Translations under genes and position numbers: made by a program | Assembly: GCA_004335835.1 (NCBI GenBank) | Contig: RWJK01001839.1 | Span: 1 to 64,000, forward strand | DNA length: 64,000 bases | Direction: 5' to 3' | DNA from: Scenedesmus sp. ARA3 | Taxonomy: Eukaryota; Chlorophyta; Chlorophyceae; Sphaeropleales; Scenedesmaceae | Shown here: piece after piece, positions 50,968 through 62,062 of the stretch | How the letters are laid out: the number at the start of each line of letters is the position of its first letter | Numbering within the stretch: position 1 is the first letter of the stretch | Notes under the pieces: model-generated | Database searches by the model: none | The model's input: the letters and a program-made list of their open reading frames with translations, nothing else | Told to the model about the DNA's origin: nothing

Positions 50968-53900
50968 TCACATCAGCAGCGTGGTCTCCACCAGCAGCTT
51001 GCAGACCACGTATGGGTCCAGGTTGGATGCGGGCCGCCTGTCCTCGTAGTAGCCGCACTTGTCCACGGGCACGGTGCGGCCCACGCGCACGCTGCAGCCG
51101 CGGTTGGCCACGCCCCAGGAGAAGTCTTGCATGGAGGAGGTCTCGTGCTTGCCGGTCAGCCGACGCTCGTTGCCCTGCGGGCAATTGGCAGCAGCAGGAG
51201 CTGAGATGAGGGTCAAGCACATAAGAACGCGAGTTGACCATGAGGGGTTGCATGCACAGTTTTGCCATTGCCCCACCTGGTGGACTTCAAGACTTGAGAC
51301 AGGGATTTTTGATGTGGCTATTTGTGATTGCAGACACAAGAAAGCTCCTCACCTCGCTGTAATGCGCTGCGCGATATGCCAGGCATCGACACTGAGAGAC
51401 CCAACACCAAGTTCACATGCACCGGAAAAAGCTTTACGAACGACCGGCGCGCACCTCGCCGTACTGCGCAATGTGGAAGGCGTGGCGCTTCTCCAGCTTG
51501 GCGATCTGCGCCTGGATGGCGTCCCAGCCCGTGCCCGCGGCGCGCGTGGCGTTGTTGGAGTAGTTGACGTGGCCGCCCGCGCCGTTCCAGTCGCCTGCAG
51601 CAGCGGCGGCAGAACACAGCATGTTATATATGTAGCGAGCCAGCTGTTGCCTGTCAAATGTCGTTTGGCATTGATCTCTTTGTAACAGCAAAAGCCTGAA
51701 GCCCCACCTGGGTTGCGCTTGACTTGACTCGGCAGGCATATCAAAATGAGACGCACACTCGTTAGCTGTCAAACCTCAAACCCTTTCAAAGCCTTGACCC
51801 CCACCTGGGATGGGCTTGGGGTCGAAGACGGCCTCCACGTTGTAGCTCTCAGCAGGCACACATCTGAAGAGAACCCTAAACACTCTAGCTTCAGAAGTCA
51901 CAAAACCTAGCAGCCTCAAACCCCACCTGGGATGGGCTTGGGGTCGAAGGTGACCTCCACGTTGTAGCTCTCAGCCAGGCGGTACAGGATGTAGCGGGAC
52001 ATCCACATGTGGTCGCCGCCGTCCATGCACAGGCAGGGGCCCACCTGGCGCAACAGCAGACGCAGCACAACAGGGGGTCAGCGCGAGGCGAAGTCAGACT
52101 TAATGCACTGTTTCTCTCATTTCCCCTGGCGCAGATGCACTCGCAAGATTCACCTTGCCCAAGCCTCAGCGCTGCAGAGCAGACGGCATGTATCTGATTG
52201 CACATAGAGGGCACACAGCAGACGGCACATATCCCTGCAGCCTTCCTGCAGTTTCCACACGACGCTCAACACAGCATGAAAGATACAAACTGCAGGAACC
52301 GCAGCCCCATCAGAACTCACTTCGCGTCACAATTCAGCAGAAGCAGGCTAGATACAAGCAGCAGCATGCCTTACCTGGTACTCCCACTGCGAGGGCATGA
52401 CCTCCGCGTTCACGCCGCTGATGTTGATGCCCGCGTACAGGCACATCTTGTAGTGCACGTCAGCCAGGTCGCGCCCGATGGCGCAGCCGGCGCCAGCGGA
52501 GCAGTAGTAGGGGCCCTGCGGATAACACACGACAATCAGCAGCCACAACCTTAGGTATTGTGAAAGGGGTGCAACCAACAACCAGCTAAGAGTGGGCGAA
52601 TGGCTTTGAATGAACAGCCGGCCGTACTGAGCAATTCTTATGGGCAATCCACCTCCACCAACCCCGGCTGCTACCGGATGAGAAATGGCCTTGAGAGCCG
52701 AGCAGCAAAACAAAGCACAGCAAAGCGAAGCAAGCACAGCAAGGAAAGAGCAAAGAGCAAGCAGCAAAACGCAGCACAAAGCCACACCTGGGGCGCGGGG
52801 TAACCGTTGTCAGGCCAGCCCAGGGGCCACTTGGTGAGTGCGTTGAGCAGCGTGTACTCCTGCTCGATGCCAAACCTGCGGCAGCAGTGAAGATGGCACG
52901 ATGCAGAGGATGCAGCAGTCATTTGGTGCAGTTTGCCTGGAGCAGCGTGTACTCCTGCTCAATGCCAAACCTGCAGCACAATGAAGATGCAGCAGCCGGT
53001 TTAAAAGTGCAGTTGCGCGATGCGCGGCAACAGCCTGCAACGCAGCACACCTGTCACACACATGCAGCTATCAAAACACCAGCACCAGCACCAGGAAAGC
53101 ACGGTCGACAAAGCGGCAACAGTATGCGACTACCAGACACGGAAGCAACACAGTCAACCGTTACGCAGACATACACCCACCAGGGTTCCTCGTCCTTGGC
53201 CTTCCCCATGACAGCCGTACAACATTAGCACGCATCCCACCCACAACATGCGGCTACAGGCAGCAGCAGAAACGGCAGCAGCAGCAGCCACCCACCAGGG
53301 CTCCTCGTCCTTGGTTTTCTCCATCACTGCCGCGAGCAAGCAATTCACCCACCACACGCAGTTTAGCACACGCGCCATCCACAGCAGCAGCACCACCACC
53401 ATCCAACCACACCCACCAGGGCTCCTCGTCCTTGGCCTTCTCCATCACTGCTGCAAACCAACAGCAAGCAAGGCAGTACACGCACAGCAACCAGTATGAT
53501 ACACGTGCCCCCCACAGCAGCAGCAGCCACCCACCAGGGCTCCTCGTCCTTGGCCTTCTCCATCACTGCCGCGCAGGCGTAGCGCGAGTTGGTGGGGATG
53601 GGCTTGGGCGCCTCGATGGTGCCGTCAGGCCCGGCACGAGGCGGCTCGTAGGTGTCGCACAGCACGAGGATGTTGTCACCCATGCGGAAGGGGTCCCTGC
53701 GGCAGCGGGGTTGAAGCAGCAGGTGCAGAGGGTTTACGCAATATATTTTGGGTTCAAACGAAGTTCAGGGGCGTCGCACAGCATGAAAATGTTGTAGCCC
53801 ATGCAATGCAGAAGAGTGGCTGTTGTCGCAGCAGGTGCAAAGGGTGGTAGGGTTGTGAACTTTAGGGTTTTGAGCCTTGCTGGTGTCGCACAGCACCAAT

Positions 53901-54189
53901 GATGGATGATCAATGCACACCAGCACATAAGAAAATACTACTAGATAGGGGGGTATTGGTTGGCGGCTTGCGTGGCTGCTTGCTGCTGCTAACGAGCGCA
54001 AGTGGTGTGGCGCAGTTGACACTGGTGGGTCAACTGCGAGTTGGTTGCTGATCAATTGCTGCAATGACTGCCCCTACATATGCTGTTGCTGCTGGTTTAC
54101 GCTGCTTGTCAATTGCTTGCTGCAATCCAGCACATTTACTGCACGTCGCTATCTGGGCTTCATGTCCTGCACCTGTTGTTGCAGCATGT

Positions 54190-54225
<36 letters not shown>

Positions 54226-54616
54226 CCAGCGCCAGCAGCAGCGCACCTGAAGATAGCCCTTGGGATGATGTACACCTCGGAGTCGGTGCCCGGAGCCTGG
54301 CCCGTGGAGGAGCCATCGTAGTTCCAATGGGGCAAGTCCTCGGGCTTCTCTGGCATCTTGCTCAGCGTGCGGCTCTTGGAGCGAAGGTCCTGGCCCGTGC
54401 CACCAATCCAAACGTACTCGGCGATGATCTTGCCCTGCTGGTCGGGGATGGTGGACAGGTAGTGCCTGGTGATGCCATGGTCAAGGAAGGGCTCGACCTT
54501 GCCTGCGCAGCAGAACACCCCGACACCGATCAGCTGCTGCGGGGATGAGCTGCGCTGCGCTTGCTGCGAAGGAAGGGGAGCTTACCTGTTGGGCCGTATA
54601 CCTTAGGTCCAGACAT
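50968..54616 (-). CDS. GLN: Glutamine synthetase, eukaryotic type (GSII)
   Basis: ATP-dependent condensation of glutamate and ammonium to glutamine. Eight exons on the minus strand: 54616-54586, 54502-54247, 53696-53535, 52875-52788, 52515-52375, 52044-51927, 51594-51455, 51174-50968. All are GT-AG with agreeing phases; 380 residues. The first exon encodes only [10 protein letters not shown] plus one base, with no transit-like leader, so a cytosolic isoform is likely. Catalytic and binding blocks are all present: [127 protein letters not shown]. One local oddity: the block after VGPC reads [11 protein letters not shown], where this family usually has a GI.. stretch before GD. The length is unchanged. 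Several introns carry exon-edge echoes. Confidence 0.95.
51700..51860 (-). repeat. Echoes of GS exon-6 end
   Basis: The exon-6 3' end (Glu-Ser-Tyr-Asn-Val-Glu...Phe-Asp-Pro-Lys-Pro-Ile-Pro plus donor) is copied 122 bp into intron 6 (51801 versus 51923 for the ccacctggga marker). The copy has a Val-Thr to Ala-Val change. A degraded third unit lies near 51704. Confidence 0.85.
52935..52980 (-). repeat. Echo of GS exon-4 start
   Basis: Copy of the exon-4 acceptor and first 37 nt ([10 protein letters not shown]), 95 bp upstream in gene sense. One silent difference (atc/att) over this block. Confidence 0.85.
53170..53460 (-). repeat. Three echoes of GS exon-3 end
   Basis: The exon-3 3' edge ([11 protein letters not shown] and donor) recurs downstream in gene sense. 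The + strand marker ccaccaggg is at 53531 (used), 53413, 53292 and 53177 (periods 118, 121, 115 bp). The nearest copy differs only silently. The others carry Ala-Thr and Glu-Gly changes. Confidence 0.9.
53765..53910 (-). repeat. Two echoes of GS exon-3 start region
   Basis: The early exon-3 segment ([10 protein letters not shown]) recurs in intron 2. The marker gtcgcaca is at 53654 (exon), 53772 and 53884 (periods 118 and 112 bp). The copies are degraded. Confidence 0.8.
54187..54240 (-). repeat. CAG/CTG microsatellite at the start of GS intron 2
   Basis: (cag)n on the + strand (CTG in gene sense), beginning a few bases after the exon-2 donor. Confidence 0.85.
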
Positions 54617-57600
54617 CTTGCAGCTGGCTGTTGCCTGTAGCGGAGACACAAGCAAACAGCGTGCAGCTCAGCGAGTGCAAAACAGCCCTAGCTGTCGGAA
54701 CAGAGGAAGCGCGACCACGGTATCGATTTGCGTAAACAGGACAAGAACAGAGCACAGAGAGATCATGTGCGGCTCGAGCACGAGGTGACATGACTAGCAT
54801 GTGGGCCATGTGGTTTGCTAACAGGGAGTGATCTGGCTGGCATGCGCGATGCAAGCACATAAGACTCAGGAAAGCCAAATATGCGTGTGCAATGCCATTT
54901 GCAGGTGAAGGCACCAGAAGCCCTAGCATACGTGAACTTTGTTGGTGGCATGTCTGATGGCTTCTGGCAGCTACGCATATAGCTCATGTTAATTCAACGT
55001 TGATCTTGTTCTATAGCCGCATATATTCTCACCTGAGCTGTCGAAGGTGAATTGAACAAGAGGGGTTGCAGCTGCTGCTGGAAGGATACGAGCTGTAGCG
55101 GTGCTGTTCTCAATGGAAAAGTACAAGACTCTAATACAAGTGGCAATGAAGGCAAGCTCCGCACCCCATGCAGCCCTTGTAGAGGATACAAGCCACGTGA
55201 GGACTAGGGCTTTGTGACACTCGACCAAGCACGTTGTTGCGCGCTGTCGTGCTGGGCTGATTCGGTGGATGTCGTTATGACTTGCTCAGTACTAATTTTC
55301 CGCAGCTGCAGCCGCGTTGGTGTTGCGTTGTGGTGCGTCAACCGTAGGAGCTCGACAGTCATCACACCAAGGACTATCTGCACCAGTAGTTGCTTCGATC
55401 CTCAATCAGTCAGCATCCAGATGCTGATGTACGACACGGGCCGCCGTTGAACGATTCGGTGTTCTTGAGGCAGGTGGCTTGGGGCGGTGGGTGGCATCAC
55501 CATCAGCCAGCAGCACCACGCCAGCACTGAGCAGCATGCAGCTCAAGGTAGGTTACAGTGCACACAACGCGCACAGGCTGGGCCTCATGCCCTCACGTAT
55601 ATACAGCATGTGATCTTCATCCCATGTACAAAACAACGGCATCCGCTGTAACCACCACAGTCACCATGGCAGGGCCCCTGCCGCACGGGACACCCGTGGC
55701 TGTGTCACACAGCCACGTCAACGTATTTGCATCTCTAATGTTTGACTGCAAAGATGCCAAGCATGTAAAAGCATCCCGTAAGCAGCAGCGTCTACGTCAG
55801 TGGCAATACACATGGTCCTACATGCCACAACCGAGTCCTCCACTTAGAGGACTTCTTTGAAAGAAGAGCACAATATTGTTGATTAGTCTGTGTGCATATG
55901 TATTGAACTTGCAGGAACAGCCTGTGGTCCCAGCAGTGCCAGCGCCGCATGACCTATTGACCTGGAATATGCCATGCAAGTCTGAGCAAACCCCTTCGGC
56001 TCCAGCAACTATGGATGCATCACATGTAAACAAATGCTGCATGCGCAGAGACTCTTCGCATGTTGCAAACCTTCGTACATGATAGATATCCTGCACCGAA
56101 CCTGGCACATCAGCATCCAAAAGCATGCAAGCAGACAAGGGTGTGCAAGCGAATCATAGTGTGCACCAATGGCAGCGACACATCCAGGTCCACATGCCCA
56201 CCTGATTGCTATGTGCTGCCTGCTGTCAGCAGGTGGCAGGGGCTGGACACGACCCATTCTTGCAATGCACATACAGGCAAAGGTGTGCAAAGGCCGCTGG
56301 GCCACGGCCCAGACAATGATAGGCAATGCCACACATGATCAGCCAGGGCCGCGCTGGCGTACTGCAACTTGCTTGTTGTCGAGCAAGCACGCTGCACCCC
56401 ATTGGCACAGCTGCGCCTCTGCAGAGGCAAACAAACCAGCATGTGCATGCGCCTTGAGATGCAACCGCAAAGGCCATGTCCTGCGCAAACGAAGCTCAGC
56501 CACTGCAGGGGCGCAGTGCATCCTAAGGCAGTGCTGATCTGCATTCATAATTGCTAATTCAATTACGACAACACACCCAGGCTCCGTCCTGAGGATTCTC
56601 CACCCGCCACCCCACTCATCGCCCACATGCCAGCTGCACTGCTCTAACCAACCCAACTACATGATTATCAGGTTCACATCATGATGAACCGCGAGCACAG
56701 GACTTCGCTGCACCGCTCACACCAACCCAACCGCATAGTAATGCACGTTCATGATGTACCGACAGTACCCGACAGTACATGGCGCTGGACTCCACTGTGC
56801 GGCACAATAAGGCGGGAGTCAAGCCTTGACATGCAGCACGTGCTGGGCCGGGGGTCAACACAACGAGCTGTAGTGCTGGCTAGGAACGGGAATCAACCAA
56901 AATTGAGACTCACAAGCCTATCATTGCGCCTTACCCCACCCCCAACCCCACCCAACCCACCAAATGCGCAAGCTCTCAATGTGACGGTACTCCTTTCCTT
57001 TCCTTGCCTGCCTGTGCTCTTTGCGCAATCCAGTCAATGCCCGCACAGCATGCAGTTGCTGCGTCATCATCACCAGCATGCGGGTTCCTCACTTCACATG
57101 CATGGCCCGCAGCATATCACAGTGCTCCTCAAATAACTATCCGCAATCACCAAATTAAAGTGGGGCCTTTTTCTGAACGCGCCATGCCAGTACTGTGCAT
57201 GATGTCAACCACAGAGCAGGCAGTCCTTGAGATATGAATTGATGACTGACAAAACATGCAGTGAGCGTACGTTGCAAGTCCACCGCAGCCAGCTAGCCCA
57301 CCATGCCTGACAACGTGCAATGTGTTTCACACAAAAACAACAACAACAACAAAATGTGGTTCACACCATACCAGTTCAGGTGGAACCAGGCAACTCAAGA
57401 CCAGTAACAGAATGCAAAACATGCACACGGCAACTTCACATAACCAGGCACAGAGAACACCCATTTTGCGCGTAATGCAGCGTTTGTAAAAGTTTGAGAG
57501 GGCACCGTCGACACACAGCACCCTCCCCGCCCGCCTGGTCACCACCAAGTTGTCAAACATGACATCTGCGACATGACAACTCAGCGATGAACATAGCAAT

Positions 57601-57887
57601 GTTATTTCAGTCAATTACTGCTGCTTTTCTGGTGCTGGCTATCGTCTCCAGCTGCAGCACTTCATCTTGAACAAACAAGAGCACAGCAGCCAGGGCCACC
57701 TGTTTGAAGTAGCCACGCTGCTGCTGCTGCTGCTGCTGCTGCTGCAGCTGCTGCTGCTGCTGCACCTGCAGGCTTGCAGCACCGGGTCGATGCACAACCC
57801 GTGGGTAGTAGGGTCTAGCCATGTGGCAATCATATGCCCGCCAGAGTTTGTGTGTGCTAGCCAAGGGTTCAGCCAGAAATCAAGGAG
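54617..57887. other. Intergenic upstream of GS; no gene seen
   Basis: 3.3 kb containing the GS promoter and 5' UTR. Frames on both strands lack recognisable domains and convincing splice sites. A short (aac)n-like run lies at 57332-57350. I saw no tRNA that folds convincingly. Confidence 0.4.
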
Positions 57888-57912
57888 CTAGACAGCCTGC
57901 TGCTGCTGCTGG

Positions 57913-57951
<39 letters not shown>

Positions 57952-58785
57952 AGGCCTGACAGCACCAGGTCGATGCGCGGGCACCAGGGGTAGGACAGCG
58001 ACTGCAGCAGCGCCATCTGGCGCACGCTCAGCGTGTTGATAGCCAGGATGCCCATCTGCATGCAGCATCATGTTTAAGTTAAATATATAGTATAAACAGG
58101 CACATCTCAATGGTTTTTAGTAATGTTCAAAGTGCAATGCACCGCTGAGCGTGTTGATGGCCAGGATGCCCATCTGCAGGAAGAGCGGCACGCATACCCT
58201 GTCATATTCAGCCATTGGTAGATACATATGAGTGCACGCTGAGCGCATTGATGGCCAGGATGCCCATCTGCATGGGGCACATGAAAAAACAGTTCCTCAT
58301 CTCGATCTACCAATTAAGCCATATCAATAACAGCAGTGGCCCCGCGCTCAAAACCAGCAAATAACACAGTTGTGAAACCAAAGAACATGTGAATGCATGT
58401 CGACAGAGTACTGCACCACGCGCAGTGCGTACAGGGTCGTTTTGTGTGGTCACAGCCATTATCACAACACAAATGCAATCGCTCTGTCACCAACAGCACC
58501 CCACCCACCTGCAGCCCGATGACCTGAATCTGCAGCAGTGCCAGGCTCTGCTGCCGCACCAGCATCGACTCGGCATGCATGCGTGCCTGCTGCTGCTGCG
58601 GCAGCACCTGCTGCTGCTGCTGCTGTGCTGCCACCAGCAGGCCGTCCCTGGCAGCCTGCTCAATGGCTGCATACATTGGCTCCATGCTTGCGGCCATGCT
58701 GCTGCTGAGGGTTGTCAGCGTGGCCAGCTGCTGCTGGGAGAGCTCCAGGTGGCCTGCGATGGCGGACCAGGCCCTGCAGCAGCAG

Positions 58786-58816
<31 letters not shown>

Positions 58817-60780
58817 GTGTGAGAGCTTGGGCACGCTTGCTGGCAGCTGGAATGATGCAGGCGCGTTCTAATGCAGAAGAGGCAATGCGTTGCACAGCTT
58901 GCTGTCACATTGCGTTGTGAAATGCATCGGTCCATCAAAACTGTCTATCACAGCGCAAGTGTGGCTCACTGCGGGCAGCCCAGGTAGCTCAATGCTCCAC
59001 ATTCACTCCTGTGGCGGCAGCGCCTCCTGGGTGTCCAGGTTGCGGTTGTGATTGGCGATCAAACACCATTAGGGAACACAGAGCACACACAGCGAGAACA
59101 GAGAAGGCATGCAAGAAACACGCAACTCACTCCTGCGGCGGCAGCGACGTCTCGCCCGTCTCCAGGTTGCGGTTGTGGATGGCAGTGAACCGCGGCTCCG
59201 CCCACAGCATCAGCGTCATCAGCAGCGCCACAAAGTGCAGCGGTGCAGGCAGCTCCTCCATGTGCGCTGCTGCTGCCGCTGCTGCTGCAAGGCTGCCCTC
59301 GTCTGCCTGCCAGCTGCAGTCACCCGGCCAGCCGGCGGCAACAGCAGCAGCACGTGTCGCTGCCACTTGACCAACTAACCCTGCCTGCTGCTGCTGCTGC
59401 TGCTGCTGCTGCGTGGCGAGTGCCTGGCAGCAGCTGCCGCATGTGGCAGGCGTGTCAGCAGACGAGCCGCCTGCTGTGACAACAGCTGTGTCGCTTGCTT
59501 TGGCCGCCTGCTGCGTGTCGCTGGCTTGCTGGGAGGGTGGCATGCCGCTGCTGCTGCCGCCGCTGCGCATGAGCAGTATGGCACTGCGGCCCACCAACTC
59601 CTTGAGGCGGGCCACGATTACTTCATCGGGCATGGCGAGAACCTGTGCAGCAGCAGAAGCAGCAGCACGTGCTGAGCTCAAAGCGTTACTTTTTCCGTGA
59701 CCTGCATGCCGTTGGGGAGCAAACGATGCCCATGAAACAGCATACTACAGCAGCGTACTGCGTTGTTGCTGTGCCTGGGACTGCGCTGCGCAAGAGCAGC
59801 TGCTGCAGTCGCACTGCACCTGAACATGTGACACTAATCAGCAGGATGGTTGTCTGACAGTCTGACAGTCTGACTCAGGCAATGACTGATCTATATATAT
59901 GGACATATATCGGCCGCACCTTGTCGATCCAGCTGGAGTCCAGCAAGCGCCTGAGCAGGGCCGTGCTGTAGTGCTCCGTAGCGCCCTGCCCTGCACAACC
60001 GCTGCGTGCCGCTGCAGCAGCAATTCGCTGCGTGCTGCTGTGGCAGTTGGGGGCCGTATGCTGCAGCCCTGGCTGTGACTCGTCAAGCTGCTGCAGCGCC
60101 TGCTGAATCTGCAGCTCCAGGTGCTGCATGTGCTGCAGAGGTGAGGCTGGGTGGTGCTGCTGCAGCAGGGCCATGTACTCAACCACCACACCTAGGCTGC
60201 AAGACAAATGAGGCGCGTGCAGTGAGTGATAGAAATGTTGTCCTGCAAGGGTCAAGCGTGCTGATGCCGCGGCACGTGGGCATGTACTGCTTTGAAGTGT
60301 TCGCACATGGCGCTGTGCACACGCTGCCTAAAGGCAATTTGGTGCTCTGTCGGCAATCTCAATGCAATGAAGCGAAGTTTAGGCTGCATGACAAGTCTTC
60401 CCAGTTCCTGCATGATGCCAGATACATTGCTGGGTGCTGCTGCTGCTGTTGCCGCTGCTGCTGGACTTGCTGCTGTGGCTGCCCCACTGGGCCAGGTCCT
60501 TACCCTTCAGTGACCACTGACAGCATCTCCGCCTTGTGCTTTAGTCGATCCTGCAAGTATGCACGTGATAGAATGTGAATGCCCTGCAGCTGGCCGCTGC
60601 CACGGGTAGCCCTGCCGTGAGGCCTGAAAGCCCTACTGTGCAACTCACCCTGTCCCGCTCTAACGCTTCCACTATCGCCGCGACCTTGCTAGCCTCCTTC
60701 TCATTCCTGATTAACGTCGCTTTCAGCTTACATTTCGAACTGGCCTGTGACATCGCTTTGCTCTTGCTCTGGCTCCCCAT
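57888..60780 (-). CDS. Unrecognised Q-rich helical protein (six exons)
   Basis: Exons 60780-60649, 60550-60504, 60196-59920, 59642-59131, 58773-58509, 58055-57888 join with agreeing phases to 466 residues. The N-terminus is basic and helical (SKCKLKATLIRNEKEASKVA, then ERDRLKHKAEMLSVVTEG). Then follow a Gln/His-rich coiled coil (VVVEYMALLQQHHPASPLQH) and LRRLLDSSWIDKV. Exon 4 has MPDEVIVARLKELVG, a low-complexity stretch, then a hydrophobic block, LHFVALLMTLMLWAEPRF. Exon 5 has MEPMYAAIEQAARDGLLVAA, and the last exon MGILAINTLSVRQMALLQSL before a polyglutamine tail. The basic/heptad start followed by a helical C-terminal part is reminiscent of some algal bZIP-type regulators, but a basic region with the bZIP Asn/Arg signature is not visible, so I do not assign it. 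Confidence 0.7.
57897..57954 (-). repeat. (CTG)n encoding the polyglutamine tail
   Basis: Nearly uninterrupted ctg run on the + strand; in gene sense CAG, encoding ~18 glutamines just before the stop. A second long ctg run at 57717-57765 lies in the 3' flank. Confidence 0.9.
58140..58275 (-). repeat. Two echoes of the last-exon start (58-kb gene)
   Basis: Copies of Met-Gly-Ile-Leu-Ala-Ile-Asn-Thr-Leu-Ser with acceptor. The + strand marker cccatctgca is at 58051 (used), 58169 and 58263 (periods 118 and 94 bp). The first copy differs at two silent positions. The second has three silent changes and one Thr-Ala change. Confidence 0.88.
59000..59060 (-). repeat. Echo of exon-4 end (58-kb gene)
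   Basis: Degraded copy of the exon-4 3' edge (Asn-Arg-Asn-Leu-Glu...Pro-Pro-Gln-Glu and donor), about 121 bp further into the intron. Confidence 0.8.
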
Positions 60781-62062
60781 GGCCGCAGCAAGTTCAGGAC
60801 TTCATCATGTGTTTGATGTGAACCAGTCGTCAAATCGAGATTGCAACAAGTGTACGCTACAGACTGCGTGCTGTGTACAGCACCACTGCCCTGATCAAGG
60901 CATCACTCATGTCATGTCAGGGCTGGTTCCCAGGTTGTTCTTGAGCTGCTCACCTGCCCCAGCAGCCCGTGCTCAGCTCCTACAGCAATGCTAGGGTTTC
61001 ATGCAAGTATCAAACTCTGTCATGGAATAGGCCTCACTGCTGCCCTCTTACGCCTCTCTGCAGTGCAGAAGGCTGTTGCACCTGCCAGTCTCATTTTTCC
61101 AGTGCCCGATAGGGCTGAGGTATGTCCTTGGCCTGCCAGTCTTACAGTGCCACAAACGAATTCAGAGAATGTGAAAGTAAAACCAAACTATAAGTCTGTG
61201 CTCTGTAGAGTCTGAACCAGACACCAGGAACAACCGGGAGAACAAAATCAGAGTCAGCCTGGATCGCTGAGTCCGCGCACCCACCTGCTGCGTGACTCTG
61301 TGTGCTGACCGCACGCACTGCTGCAGCAATTTTGCAGCCCTTAACTGCCTAGCGAACTGTCATGACGCACGAAAAGGCCAACTAGAGCACACACTGTCCC
61401 TCAAGCTGTCCCTCAACAAGCTACCACCAGGGTGACCCTGCTGAGCCAGCCTGGCATGGCCAGCATGATGAGCCACAACAGCATGCAGACCTCAAAACCT
61501 CAGGGTCTAGCGCGCATGCTGGCAGGATGAGGTGCCAAAGAGCCCGTGTGCGCATAGTCATGGTCCTGGAAAAGAGTGCATGTGGTAGATGTTGATGCTG
61601 AGATTCTTGGATCGGATGTGCTGCTGCACCATTTCACTGCTTCAAGCAGCACAAGGACCAGTTGCTTGCTCCCCACCCGGCTGGACTCCTGTACTACAGG
61701 AGAATGTGACATTCTGTGCAGCGATGTGCATCTGTGGTAGATAAGGCAGCCTGAACAATCACTGAGATCATCTCCTCAAGCATCACCCGCCGTGTCAGGC
61801 AAGCACAGCTGCAACACACGCGGCCAACGCAAGCCCGTGCATGATCACGCCGCACCATGTTGACCTGCACCATGTGGAGCAGCAGGTTGCACATAGAGCT
61901 TCACCCGTAGCATCCGGTGTGTGCATGGCAAAGTGCTGGGATCAGCCCAGGTCACACTGGCTGGCAACATACCCACACACAATAGTTGACAGTCACTGTC
62001 AGACGGTCTGAAACCCGAACATTCACACTGAATGCGACTGCGCCATAGCATAGTTGCTACTG
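60781..62062. other. Intergenic between two minus-strand genes
   Basis: Should contain the promoter of the 58-60 kb gene and the 3' UTR of the RJL gene. No coding frame is supported. In particular, nothing encoding a DnaJ domain is visible after the GTPase stop. Confidence 0.4.

Noticed and set aside
56815..56910. tRNA-like T-arm similarity (ggttgattcccg on the minus strand)
   Set aside because: No matching acceptor, D or anticodon arms can be folded around it.
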